Source of the DNA: Mycolicibacter arupensis
GTDB lineage: Bacteria; Actinomycetota; Actinomycetes; Mycobacteriales; Mycobacteriaceae
NCBI RefSeq assembly: GCF_002086515.1
Contig: NZ_MVHH01000001.1
Location: forward strand, 248,001 to 312,000
Reading direction: 5' to 3'
Length of the DNA stretch: 64,000 nt
The notes under the pieces were generated by a model. That model ran no database searches. It was given only the letters and a program-made list of their open reading frames with translations, and was not told where the DNA came from. The position numbers were made by a program, and so were the translations under genes. Below, piece after piece: positions 39,730 to 50,203 of the stretch (its first letter is position 1; each line of letters opens with the position of its first letter).

Positions 39730-40118
39730 TCAAGGCGCTGCGCGCATTCGGCTGGCTCACCGGGCTGCTGTTGATCGGGCTCGGAATCAGCCGGATGGCG
39801 TTCTCGCTGGACTCCATTCCCGACGGCCAGGCCGTCAACGCCACGGTGGACAGCGAGACCCGCGCGGCCGGGGCACTGCTCATCGGCTTCGGCGTCGGCT
39901 ACCTCGAGGCGTTTCGGCGCTCGCCCATCCCCGCCGGAGCAGTGCGCCTGCTGGCCGCCACCATGGCGCTGCTCGGGGTGTCGCGGCTGATGTCCATGGC
40001 CGACGTCGGTATGCCGCATCCGGCCTTCACCGCGGCGTGTGCCGTTGAATTCCTTGCTGCGGCGCTGACCTACTGGTATGCCACCCTGGCCGACCGGCAC
40101 GACGCGGACGTTCGGTAG
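39726..40118 (+). CDS. Small DUF4345-like membrane protein
   Basis: 130-residue protein with about four hydrophobic helices, GTG start overlapping the dacB stop (GTGA). The [17 protein letters not shown] segment followed by [19 protein letters not shown] resembles DUF4345-type membrane proteins of unknown role. Translational coupling to a peptidoglycan carboxypeptidase suggests an envelope function, but nothing in the sequence shows a specific activity. Confidence 0.75.
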   Translation: MIKALRAFGWLTGLLLIGLGISRMAFSLDSIPDGQAVNATVDSETRAAGALLIGFGVGYLEAFRRSPIPAGAVRLLAATMALLGVSRLMSMADVGMPHPAFTAACAVEFLAAALTYWYATLADRHDADVR

Positions 40119-40136
40119 CCAACCGCATCCCCTACC

Positions 40137-41573
40137 GTGAGCCAGATGGGCCGTATCGGGGAACTGCGCCGCTCCTCGCCGTTGGCGCTGCTGGTGGGCC
40201 TGGCCGCCGCCAGCGTCGGGGTCATCTATGGCTACGACCTGTCCAATATCGCCGGCGCCCTGCTGTTCATCGAGCGGGAATTCGGGCTGTCGTCCGCGCA
40301 GCAGGAGATGATCGCCACCGCCACGGTGATCGGCGAGATCGGCGGCGCGCTGGCCGGCGGCTGGCTGGCCAACGCGATCGGCCGCAAACGTTCGATGGTC
40401 GCAGTGACCCTGGGCTACGCGGTTTTCGCGTTGCTGGGGGCGGCCGCCACCTCGGTGTCGACGTTGACCCTGGCGCGGCTGCTGCTGGGCATCACCATCG
40501 GAGTGTCCGTGGTGGTGGTCCCGGTGTTCGTGGCCGAGTCCGCGCCAGCCCACGCCCGCGGTGCGCTGCTGGTCACCTACGGGGTGGCCACCGTGATCGG
40601 GATCATCGCCGGTTATGTGATCGCCTATCTGTTGGCCGGTGCCGGCAACTGGCGGGCGATGCTGGGACTGGCCGCCGTCCCCGCGGTAGTGGTGACGTGG
40701 GTGTTGGCCCGCATCCCCGACACCGCCCGCTGGTACCTGCTCAAGGGCCGAGTCGACGAGGCGCAACGCACCCTGCGGCGCATCGAACCCGGCGCCGACG
40801 CCCAGCGGGAGCTGGCCGCGATCGGCGCCACCCTGGCCGAGGAGCAGGCCGGCGGGCTGGGCGTGCTGCGCGAGATGCTGCGGCGGCCCTATCTGCGGGC
40901 GACGGTGTTCGTGGTGACGCTGGGGTTCTTCATCCAGATCACCGGGATCAACGCGATCGTGTATTACAGCCCCCGGCTGTTCGAGAAGATGGGCTTCCAC
41001 GGCGATTTCGCGCTGCTGATTCTGCCGGCGTTGGTGCAGGTCGCCGCCCTGGCGGCCATGATCGTCTCCCTGGTGCTGATCGACCGGGTGGGCCGGCGGC
41101 CGATCCTGCTCTCGGGTATCGCCGCGATGGTCACCGCCAACCTGCTTCTGGTCGCCGTCTTCGCCGCCGGCGAGGCCTTCGGTGGAGCGCTGGCAGCGGT
41201 GAAGTTCGGCGGGGTGCTGCTGTTCACCGTCGGCTACACGTTCGGCTTCGGCTCCCTGGTGTGGGTGTACGCCGGGGAGAGCCTGCCGGCCCGGATGCGG
41301 TCGCTGGGCTCCTCGGCGATGCTGACGTCAGACCTGGTGGGCAATGCGATCGTGGCCGCGGTCTTTTTGACCATGCTCACCGCACTGGGCGGCGCCGGGA
41401 CTTTCGCGGTCTTCGGGGCGCTGGCGATGCTCAGCCTGGCGTTTGTGTATCGCTACGCCCCGGAGACCAAAGGCCGCCAGTTGGAAGACATCCGGTACTT
41501 CTGGGAGAACGACGGTCGCTGGCCCGCCCAGGAGGCCGGGGCCACGACCGCGGATCTGGAGGCGCCGGCATGA
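40137..41573 (+). CDS. sugI: MFS sugar transporter
   Basis: Major facilitator superfamily transporter of the sugar porter family, 478 residues and 12 membrane segments. The diagnostic motifs are GYDLSNIAGAL in helix 1, GRK and IGRKRS-type loop 2-3, VPVFVAESAPAHARG after helix 4 (PESPR-like), and YAPETKGRQLEDI at the C-terminus (PETKG). GTG at 40137 is used; ATG three codons later is equally possible. Rv3331 homologue. Its stop overlaps nagA, suggesting uptake of an amino sugar or hexose. Confidence 0.9.
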   Translation: MSQMGRIGELRRSSPLALLVGLAAASVGVIYGYDLSNIAGALLFIEREFGLSSAQQEMIATATVIGEIGGALAGGWLANAIGRKRSMVAVTLGYAVFALLGAAATSVSTLTLARLLLGITIGVSVVVVPVFVAESAPAHARGALLVTYGVATVIGIIAGYVIAYLLAGAGNWRAMLGLAAVPAVVVTWVLARIPDTARWYLLKGRVDEAQRTLRRIEPGADAQRELAAIGATLAEEQAGGLGVLREMLRRPYLRATVFVVTLGFFIQITGINAIVYYSPRLFEKMGFHGDFALLILPALVQVAALAAMIVSLVLIDRVGRRPILLSGIAAMVTANLLLVAVFAAGEAFGGALAAVKFGGVLLFTVGYTFGFGSLVWVYAGESLPARMRSLGSSAMLTSDLVGNAIVAAVFLTMLTALGGAGTFAVFGALAMLSLAFVYRYAPETKGRQLEDIRYFWENDGRWPAQEAGATTADLEAPA

Positions 41574-42694
41574 CCGTCATCGCCGCGGGCACCGTCGTGC
41601 TCGACGGTCGGGTACACCGGCCGGGCTGGCTTGCGGTGACCGATGGGCGGATCAGCGACTGCGGCTCCGGGGCGCCTCCGGTATCCGCAGACGCCGCCTT
41701 CGCAGACGCCGTGGTGGTGCCGGGCTTCGTCGACATGCATGTGCACGGCGGCAACGGCGCCTCCTACCCCGATGATCCGGAGCGGGCGGCGGCCCTGCAT
41801 GCCGCGCACGGCACCACCGGCGGGCTGGCGAGCCTGGTGACCGCTTCGCCCGAGGAGCTCGTGGCGCAGGTGCGCAACCTGGCCGCGGCGACTCGGCGCG
41901 CTGTGGTGGACGGCATCCACCTGGAGGGGCCGTGGTTGAGCACGGCGCATTGCGGGGCTCACGACCGCGGCCAGTTGCGCGCCCCCGAGGCTGCGGAGGT
42001 CGATGCCCTGCTGTCGGCCGGCGGCGGCGCGATCCGGATGGCCACCCTGGCGCCGGAACTGCCCGGCGCCATTGCGGCCGTCCGGCGGCTGGTCGACGCG
42101 GGAGTTGTTGTGGCCGTAGGGCATACCGACGCCGATTATGACCAGACGCAGGCCGCCGTCGATGCCGGCGCGACGGTGGGGACGCACCTGTTCAACGCGA
42201 TGCGTGCGTTGCATCATCGAGATCCTGGACCGGTCCCGGCACTGCTGGAGGACCCCCGGGTGACCGTGGAGCTGATCGCCGATGGAGTGCACCTGCACCC
42301 GGGCGTCATCCGCCATGTGGTGACCACCGTGGGACCCGACCGGGTGGCGCTGGTGACCGACGCGATGGCCGCAGCCGGAGTCGGTGACGGCGCCTTCGCA
42401 CTCGGTGGGCTCGATGTCGACGTCGACGGCGGAGTGGCCCGGCTGCGCGGCACCGCGACCATCGCCGGCAGCACCGCCACCATGGACCGGCTGTTCGCCA
42501 CCGCGGTGCGACTGCTCGGTGCCGACGATGCGGCCCTGACCGCCGCTGTGCGCATGACCTCCTCCACCCCGGCGCGCGCCCTGGGATTGCATCGGTCCGG
42601 CGTCCTGGCGACCGGACGTGACGCCGACCTGGTTGTGCTGGATCGGGATTGGCGGGTCACGCGGGTCATGCGGCGCGGCAGCTGGCTCCGATAG
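41570..42694 (+). CDS. nagA: N-acetylglucosamine-6-phosphate deacetylase
   Basis: Amidohydrolase-superfamily enzyme releasing acetate from GlcNAc-6-phosphate, 374 residues. Motifs: DMHVHGG (His57, His59), EGPWLS, GHTDADYDQ and the TDAMAAAG segment with the catalytic aspartate. ATG overlaps the transporter stop. Rv3332 homologue; contributes to amino-sugar use or cell-wall recycling. Confidence 0.93.
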   Translation: MTVIAAGTVVLDGRVHRPGWLAVTDGRISDCGSGAPPVSADAAFADAVVVPGFVDMHVHGGNGASYPDDPERAAALHAAHGTTGGLASLVTASPEELVAQVRNLAAATRRAVVDGIHLEGPWLSTAHCGAHDRGQLRAPEAAEVDALLSAGGGAIRMATLAPELPGAIAAVRRLVDAGVVVAVGHTDADYDQTQAAVDAGATVGTHLFNAMRALHHRDPGPVPALLEDPRVTVELIADGVHLHPGVIRHVVTTVGPDRVALVTDAMAAAGVGDGAFALGGLDVDVDGGVARLRGTATIAGSTATMDRLFATAVRLLGADDAALTAAVRMTSSTPARALGLHRSGVLATGRDADLVVLDRDWRVTRVMRRGSWLR

Positions 42695-42703
42695 GCTGCG
42701 GTG

Positions 42704-42991
42704 ATGAGCGAACCGACCGTCACCCACGACAACCGGCAGTTCCAGATCACCGTCGACGGCGAACAGGCCGGGTTCGCCGACTACATCGAAGACGGCGATC
42801 AGCGGATCTTTCACCACACGGTGATCGACAAGGCGTTCGGCGGGCGCGGGCTGGCCAGCACGCTGATTCGCGCCGCGCTGGACGACACCCGCGCGGCCGG
42901 AAAGCGTGTGGTGCCGACCTGTTCGTTCGTCGAGGCGTACATCACCAAACACCCGGAGTACTCCGATCTCGTCGACCAGGGGACCGACTGA
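42704..42991 (+). CDS. Small GNAT-like N-acetyltransferase (YidJ/GTL type)
   Basis: 95-residue single-domain acetyl-CoA-binding fold. The FHHTVIDKAFGGRGLASTLIRAALDDTRAAGKRVVPTC arrangement contains the GGRGLAS pyrophosphate loop and the CSFVEAYITKHPEYSDLV tail typical of the small N-acetyltransferase-like family. The substrate is unknown. GTG just upstream (42701) is an alternative start. It lies two bases before an AhpD-like gene. Confidence 0.82.
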   Translation: MSEPTVTHDNRQFQITVDGEQAGFADYIEDGDQRIFHHTVIDKAFGGRGLASTLIRAALDDTRAAGKRVVPTCSFVEAYITKHPEYSDLVDQGTD

Positions 42992-43414
42992 TCATGACGC
43001 GTATCGCCCTCAACAAGCAGTCCACCTCGGTCCACCAGGCCTACCTCGACGCCGCGGCCGAGGTTCAGGCACGTGCCACAGACGCCGGTTTGTCCCCAAC
43101 GGTCCTGGAGCTGGTCAATCTTCGGGTGTCACAGATCAATGGGTGCGCGTTCTGCCTGAACATGCACAGCAAAGCACTGCTGGAGGCCGGTGATACCGTG
43201 CAGCGGATCGCGGTGCTGCCGGCGTGGCGGGACACCCAGCTGTTCTCCGACACCGAACGGGCCGCCCTGGAGATTGCCGAGGCAGTCACCTGGATCTCCG
43301 AGGCGCACCTGGACGACGAGGAGTTCGGGCTGCTGCGCGAGCACCTCTCCGACGATCAGATTTCGCTGTTGGTCTGGGCGGCGATCACCATCAACGCGTT
43401 CAACCGGGTGTCGA

Positions 43415-45372
<1,958 letters not shown>

Positions 45373-45540
45373 TCACGCCGTGGAGCACGGCGGCGCACCT
45401 GGTGGAAACGCCGGGACGCTGCCCACCGCTATCGTGCTTAACCGGAACCGATTGGGCAACGCCTGCGCCCGCAACCACCTGCAGGCGGCGGTCCGCGCCC
45501 TGCGGCCGGTCGGGCCACCCCCGAGAAAGGATCCACCGCT

Positions 45541-46200
45541 GTGAACCTCACCTATGACGACACGGTCGCCGTACTCGACCTCGGCGCCGACGAGAACCGA
45601 TTCTCCCCGGACTTTCTCGACGAGATCAACGGCGTGCTCGACGAGGTGCTGGCCGCCAACGCCGCAGGCAAGGCCCACGGTTTGGTCACCACCGCGGGCG
45701 GCAAGTTCTACACCAATGGACTGGACCTGGACTGGCTGATGGCCAACGGCGATCGCACCGACTGGTACGTGGGGCGGGTGCACGCACTGCTGGCGCGGGT
45801 CCTGACCCTGCCCATCCCCACCGCTGCGGCGGTGGTCGGGCACGCTTTCGGGGCGGGCGCCATGCTGGCTCTGGCCCACGACTACCGCGTGATGCGCGCC
45901 GACCGGGGATTCTTCTGCCTGCCCGAGGTCGACATCCGGATTCCGTTCACCCCGGGCATGGCCGCCCTCATCCAGGCCAAGTTGACCCCACAGGCGCAGG
46001 TGGCGTCGATGACGACGGGTCGCCGGTTCGGCGGAGTGGACGCGCAGCGGTTCGGGATCGTGGACGACACCGCGGCCGAGGGAGCGGTGACCCCGGTGGC
46101 GACCGCCCTGCTGCGACCGCTGGCCGGCAAGGACCCGGGCACGTTGGGCGCCATCAAGGACACCATGTTCGGCCCGGCGGTGGCGGCGCTCGGCGGGTGA
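45541..46200 (+). CDS. Enoyl-CoA hydratase/isomerase-family protein
   Basis: Crotonase-fold protein of 219 residues, GTG start. The oxyanion-hole segments are seen as TAGGKFYTNGLDLDWL and AVVGHAFGAGAMLALAHDYRVM. It is shorter than full enoyl-CoA hydratases (about 260), and resembles the compact delta3-delta2-enoyl-CoA isomerase-like branch. The exact reaction is unassigned. Divergent from trpS. Confidence 0.85.
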   Translation: MNLTYDDTVAVLDLGADENRFSPDFLDEINGVLDEVLAANAAGKAHGLVTTAGGKFYTNGLDLDWLMANGDRTDWYVGRVHALLARVLTLPIPTAAAVVGHAFGAGAMLALAHDYRVMRADRGFFCLPEVDIRIPFTPGMAALIQAKLTPQAQVASMTTGRRFGGVDAQRFGIVDDTAAEGAVTPVATALLRPLAGKDPGTLGAIKDTMFGPAVAALGG

Positions 46201-46242
46201 CCCCACCAGCCCCCTGCGTCACCAGAGGGCGGGCGCATGGCG

Positions 46243-46337
46243 GTTGCCCGCCTCTGAGCGACAATTCAGTCCGTGCACGCCAAACCCGCCACCGGCAGCG
46301 CTGAGCTAACGGGTGTTGTCGCTCAAAGGCGGGCAAC
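46243..46337. repeat. Dispersed inverted-repeat element, copy 2
   Basis: 22-bp arms (46243-46264 and 46316-46337) with one mismatch share the core CCCGCCTTTGAGCGACAA with the element at 18546-18627. The 51-bp spacer is unrelated to that of copy 1. Located between the crotonase-like gene and cobG, in codirectional context. Confidence 0.75.
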
Positions 46338-46388
46338 TCTTCTATGCCCTCCGCCGCGTGGCGGGTGCGACGAATGAGGACTTGACCG

Positions 46389-47240
46389 ATGAGGACGAGG
46401 CCCGACCGGTGCCCAGGCGTGCTGCGCCCGTGGGTGGCCGACGACGGATTGCTGGTGCGGCTACGCCTGGTCGGTGGCCGGCTTCCGGCCGCCTCGCTGG
46501 CCCGGCTACTTGAGGTCAGTGCCGAGTTCGCCGACGGCTCGGTCTACCTGACCAAGCGGGCCAACCTGCAGCTGCGCGGGCTGGCCGATCACGGAGGTGA
46601 GCTTGCCCCCGACGCGGTGAGCGCTCTGGAGTCGACCGGGCTGGTGCCGTCGCGCAGCCACGAGCTGGTCCGCAACATCCTGGTGTCGCCCCAGACCGGC
46701 TCTGCCGGCGGGCGGGCCGACCTGCGCCCGGTGGCCGCACAGCTGGACGCACTGGTGTGTGCCGATCCACGCTTGGCCGCGCTGCCCGGGCGTTTCCTGT
46801 TCGTCCTCGACGACGGCCGCGGCGACCTGCTGGACCGCTCCACCGACGCCGGCCTGGTGGCGCTCAGCGACACGGCCGCCCAGCTGCGGATCGGTGAAGG
46901 CTGGGGCGCGGTGATCCCCATCGCGGAGTCCGCCGCCCGCCTTGCCGAGCTGGCGGTGGCGTTCCAGCAAGCCCGCGGTGCCCGCCCGGATGCGCCCTGG
47001 CATATCCGGGAACTCGCCGGGCCCCCGCCGTCCGTAGCGGCCGGAGCAGCCCCGGACCCCCGCATGCCGGCCCCGTCGGGTCCGTTACCGTTTGGCAGCG
47101 TGCCCGGCGGCACCCATGTGCGTGTGCCCGACGGCGTGCTCACCCCGGACCGCGGGCAAGCCCTGATGGAGCACGCCGAGCTGGTGGTGACGCCGTGGCA
47201 CGGTGTGTTCATCCCGCAAGCCCAGGAGGCGAAACCGTGA
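46389..47240 (+). CDS. cobG: Precorrin-3B synthase CobG, lacking the Fe-S/sirohaem C-terminus
   Basis: Member of the nitrite/sulfite-reductase-like CobG family that hydroxylates precorrin-3A during aerobic cobalamin synthesis. The N-terminal ferredoxin-like half (about residues 15-65, LTKRANLQLRGL) and middle VRNILVSPQTG segment are recognisable, and the second ferredoxin-like half ends in VTPWHGVFIP. The protein stops there at 283 residues, whereas I expect about 360 in M. tuberculosis CobG. Only two cysteines exist (C8, C124), so the four-cysteine 4Fe-4S/sirohaem site is absent. The stop overlaps cobH (GTGA). It could be inactive or work with another protein. Confidence 0.82.
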   Translation: MRTRPDRCPGVLRPWVADDGLLVRLRLVGGRLPAASLARLLEVSAEFADGSVYLTKRANLQLRGLADHGGELAPDAVSALESTGLVPSRSHELVRNILVSPQTGSAGGRADLRPVAAQLDALVCADPRLAALPGRFLFVLDDGRGDLLDRSTDAGLVALSDTAAQLRIGEGWGAVIPIAESAARLAELAVAFQQARGARPDAPWHIRELAGPPPSVAAGAAPDPRMPAPSGPLPFGSVPGGTHVRVPDGVLTPDRGQALMEHAELVVTPWHGVFIPQAQEAKP

Positions 47241-47902
47241 GCAGGCCTACGCGCCCGTCTCGGCACTACGACTACATCGACGACGGTCCCGCCATCTACG
47301 TGGAATCGTTTGCGACCATCCGTCGGGAGTCCGACCTGTCGCACATCCCCGCGGGCGCCGAGCGGCTCGCGGTACGGATGATTCACGGCGCCGGCCAGAC
47401 CGACGTCGCCCAGGACCTGCTGATCCACCCGGAAGCGGTACCGGCCGGGCGCGCCGCCCTCGACAACGGCGCACCCATCTTCTGCGATGCCCGCATGGTG
47501 GCCGTCGGGGTGACTGCCGGCCGACTGCCGGCCGGCAATGAGGTGCGCTGCCATCTGCGTGACGAGCGTGTGCCCGGGTTGGCGAAGGAATGGGGAACCA
47601 CCCGCTCGGCCGCAGCCGTCTCCCTGTGGGGACCCGAGCTGGCCGGCGCCGTCGTCGCGATCGGCAACGCGCCCACCGCCCTGTTCCACCTGCTGGAGAT
47701 GATCCTCGACGGCGGGCCGCGCCCGGCGGTGATCGTCGGCTGTCCGGTGGGCTTCATCGGTGCCGCCGAGTCCAAAGCCGCGCTGGCCGCGCTACACCAC
47801 GATCACGGCGTAGACATCCCGTTTGTGACCGTGCGGGGAAGGCGGGGCGGTTCGGCGATCACCTCGTCGGCGCTGAACGCACTGGCATCGGACGCCGAAT
47901 GA
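47237..47902 (+). CDS. cobH: Precorrin-8X methylmutase
   Basis: Converts precorrin-8X to hydrogenobyrinic acid by methyl migration, 221 residues, GTG start overlapping the cobG stop. The catalytic histidine is His50 in RMIHGAGQTD, and the GNAPTALFHLLEMI and VGCPVGFIGAAESK segments are conserved. Rv2065 homologue. Next in the operon is cobIJ, ten bases on. Confidence 0.94.
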   Translation: MSRPTRPSRHYDYIDDGPAIYVESFATIRRESDLSHIPAGAERLAVRMIHGAGQTDVAQDLLIHPEAVPAGRAALDNGAPIFCDARMVAVGVTAGRLPAGNEVRCHLRDERVPGLAKEWGTTRSAAAVSLWGPELAGAVVAIGNAPTALFHLLEMILDGGPRPAVIVGCPVGFIGAAESKAALAALHHDHGVDIPFVTVRGRRGGSAITSSALNALASDAE

Positions 47903-47912
47903 GGGGCACCGC

Positions 47913-49445
47913 ATGACCGGCCGTTTTTATGGGGTGGGCCTGGGGCCCGGCGATCCCGAGCTGATCACCCTCAAGGCCGCCCGGATCATCGCCGAGGCCG
48001 ACGTGGTGGCCTATCACGCGGGAGTCAACAAGTCCTCCTATGCCCGCACCATCGCCGCCGATCTGATCCGGCCCGGTGTCCTCGAAGAGGAGCTGCGCTA
48101 CCCCGTCACCACCGGTGTCACCGACCACCCCGGCGGCTACGCCGGCGCGCTCGCCGACTTCTACGAGGCCTCCGCCGCGCGGCTGGCCGCCCACCTGGAC
48201 GCTGGCCGCACAGTGGCGTTACTGACTGAGGGCGATCCCCTGTTCTACGGCTCGTTCATGTACATGCATGACCGGCTCTCGACCCGGTTCGCCACCGAGA
48301 TCATTCCCGGGGTCCCGGCGTTCAGCGCCGCCACAGCCGCTCTCGGCATGCCGCTGGTACGCCAGACGGACGTGCTGACGGTGCTGCCGGGCACGCTGAG
48401 CGAGCACGAGCTGGCGATGCGGCTGGCCGACACCGACGGCGCCATCATCATGAAACTGGGCCGCACATTTCCGGCCGTGCGCCGGGCCCTGGCCGCGGCC
48501 GGACGGCTCGAGCACGCCTACTACGTCGAGCGCGCCAGCCATCCGCAACAACGCTGGATGCCGGTGGCCGACATCGACGAAGCGCAGGAGGCCGCCATTC
48601 CCTACCTGTCGTTGATCGTGGTCGACGGCGATTCCCGCAACGGGCAACGCTCACGCACCTCAGCCGAGCCGCAACCTGCTCAGGCCGCCGCGGCGGCTCA
48701 GCCCGCCGAACTGTTGGTGATCGGGCTGGGCCCGGGTCCCGAGGGGTGGCTGACCGCCGAGGCATCCGCGGCGCTGGCCACCGTCGACCACGTGGTGGGC
48801 TATGGCCCCTATGTCGCCCGGGTGCCGCAGCGCGAAGGGCTGCAACGCCACACCTCGGGCAACACCGTGGAGCTGGAGCGGGCCAGATTTGCGCTGGATC
48901 TGGCCGCCCGCGGCGAGAAGGTGGCCGTGGTGTCCGGTGGTGATGCCGGGGTGTTCGGGATGGCTGCCGCAGTGTTTGAGGCTGCCTCCGATCCGGCTAC
49001 GGCCGAGCATTATCGGGACGTGTCGGTGCGGGTGCTGCCGGCGGTCTCGGCGGTGCAGGCGGTGGCCGCGGCGGCGGGCGCCCCGATCGGGGCGGACTTC
49101 GCGGTGCTGAGCCTGTCCGATCGACTCAAGCCGTGGGCGGTGATCGAGTCCCGGCTGCGCGCGATCGCCGAGGCCGATCTGGTGCTGGCGATCTACAACC
49201 CTGCCTCGCGCGCCCGGCCCGATCAGATCGCGGTCGCGCGCAAGGTGCTGTTGGAGCATCGAGACGCCCAGACCGTGGTGGTGGTGGGCCGCGATGTCGG
49301 ACGGGAGTCCGAGGAACTCACCGTGACCACCCTGGGCGACCTGGACACCGACACCATCGACATGAAATGCCTTGTTCTGGTGGGTTCCTCGTCGACCCGG
49401 GCGACCCCGTCGGGAAGGGTGTGGACACCGAGATGGGTGCGGTAG
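47913..49445 (+). CDS. cobIJ: Bifunctional precorrin-2 C20- / precorrin-3B C17-methyltransferase
   Basis: Fusion of two SAM-dependent tetrapyrrole methylases in 510 residues. The CobI half (about 1-235) opens with GVGLGPGDPELITLKA and contains LTEGDPLFYGS. A Gln/Ala-rich linker (about 245-265) leads to the CobJ half with IGLGPGPEGWLT, GYGPYVARV and VSGGDAGVFGMA. The same fusion is known in M. tuberculosis (Rv2066). Overlaps cobM by 13 bases. Confidence 0.94.
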   Translation: MTGRFYGVGLGPGDPELITLKAARIIAEADVVAYHAGVNKSSYARTIAADLIRPGVLEEELRYPVTTGVTDHPGGYAGALADFYEASAARLAAHLDAGRTVALLTEGDPLFYGSFMYMHDRLSTRFATEIIPGVPAFSAATAALGMPLVRQTDVLTVLPGTLSEHELAMRLADTDGAIIMKLGRTFPAVRRALAAAGRLEHAYYVERASHPQQRWMPVADIDEAQEAAIPYLSLIVVDGDSRNGQRSRTSAEPQPAQAAAAAQPAELLVIGLGPGPEGWLTAEASAALATVDHVVGYGPYVARVPQREGLQRHTSGNTVELERARFALDLAARGEKVAVVSGGDAGVFGMAAAVFEAASDPATAEHYRDVSVRVLPAVSAVQAVAAAAGAPIGADFAVLSLSDRLKPWAVIESRLRAIAEADLVLAIYNPASRARPDQIAVARKVLLEHRDAQTVVVVGRDVGRESEELTVTTLGDLDTDTIDMKCLVLVGSSSTRATPSGRVWTPRWVR

Positions 49446-50203
49446 CGGTCCAGTTCGTCGGCGCCGGCCCGGGCGCCGCGGATCTGCTGACGGTGCGCGC
49501 CACCCGACTGCTGGCCGCCGCCGACGTGGTGCTCTACCCCGGTAGCTACCTGGACCCGAAGGTGCTGGCGCACTGTTCACCGGAGGCCGAGCTGGTCGAC
49601 ACCGCCGATCTCGATCTGGATGGCATCATCGACCGGCTGGTCGCCACGCATCGGGCCGGGCGCGCCGTGGTGCGGTTGGTCTCCGGGGATCCGTCGCTGT
49701 ACAGCGCGGTCTTCGAGCAGACCCGCCGCCTCGATGCCGCCGGGGTGGCGTGGGCGGTGACCCCCGGGGTGCCGGCCTACGCGGCGGCGGCCGCGGCCCT
49801 CGGCCGGGAGCTCACGGTGCCGCTCGTGGCGCAGTCGGTGGTGCTGACCCGCACTCAGGCTGCCTCCACCGCGATGCCACAGCGCGAAGCACTTCGGGCC
49901 TTCGCCGCGACCCAGGCGACACTGGTGTTGCACCTGGCGATCACCCGCATCCGCGAACTGATGGCGGAGCTGGCGCCCGAGTACGGCCCGGACTGCCCGG
50001 TGGCGGTGGTCTACCGCGCCTCGCAGCCGACCGAGCTGGTGTTGCGCGGCACGATCGCCGGAATCGCCGACGCCGTCGAGGCTGCGGGCCTGCGGTCGGC
50101 TGCGGTCATCCTGGTCGGCCGGGCGGTCGCGGATCTGCCGGATCCGTGCGGCGGCGAAAGCCATCTCTACGACCCGGGACGGGATCGCTCAGGGCCGGGC
50201 TAA
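49433..50203 (+). CDS. cobM: Precorrin-4 C11-methyltransferase
   Basis: SAM-dependent methyltransferase, 256 residues, of the tetrapyrrole methylase family. Motifs: FVGAGPGAADLLTVRA at the N-terminus, RLVSGDPSLYSAVFEQ and VTPGVPAYAAAAAALG in the SAM/substrate region. The ATG lies inside the end of cobIJ; a GTG four codons upstream is possible. The 3' end overlaps the opposing cobL by 15 bases. Confidence 0.93.
   Translation: MGAVAVQFVGAGPGAADLLTVRATRLLAAADVVLYPGSYLDPKVLAHCSPEAELVDTADLDLDGIIDRLVATHRAGRAVVRLVSGDPSLYSAVFEQTRRLDAAGVAWAVTPGVPAYAAAAAALGRELTVPLVAQSVVLTRTQAASTAMPQREALRAFAATQATLVLHLAITRIRELMAELAPEYGPDCPVAVVYRASQPTELVLRGTIAGIADAVEAAGLRSAAVILVGRAVADLPDPCGGESHLYDPGRDRSGPG

Noticed and set aside
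46201-46388. Possible second cobalamin riboswitch before cobG
   Set aside because: None of the conserved core or B12-box strings is present; the leader is occupied by the inverted-repeat element.
46389-47300. Frameshift as the cause of the short CobG
   Set aside because: The cobG stop overlaps the cobH GTG start, and the following DNA encodes CobH from its first residues, so no hidden C-terminal half exists in another frame. A deletion remains possible.
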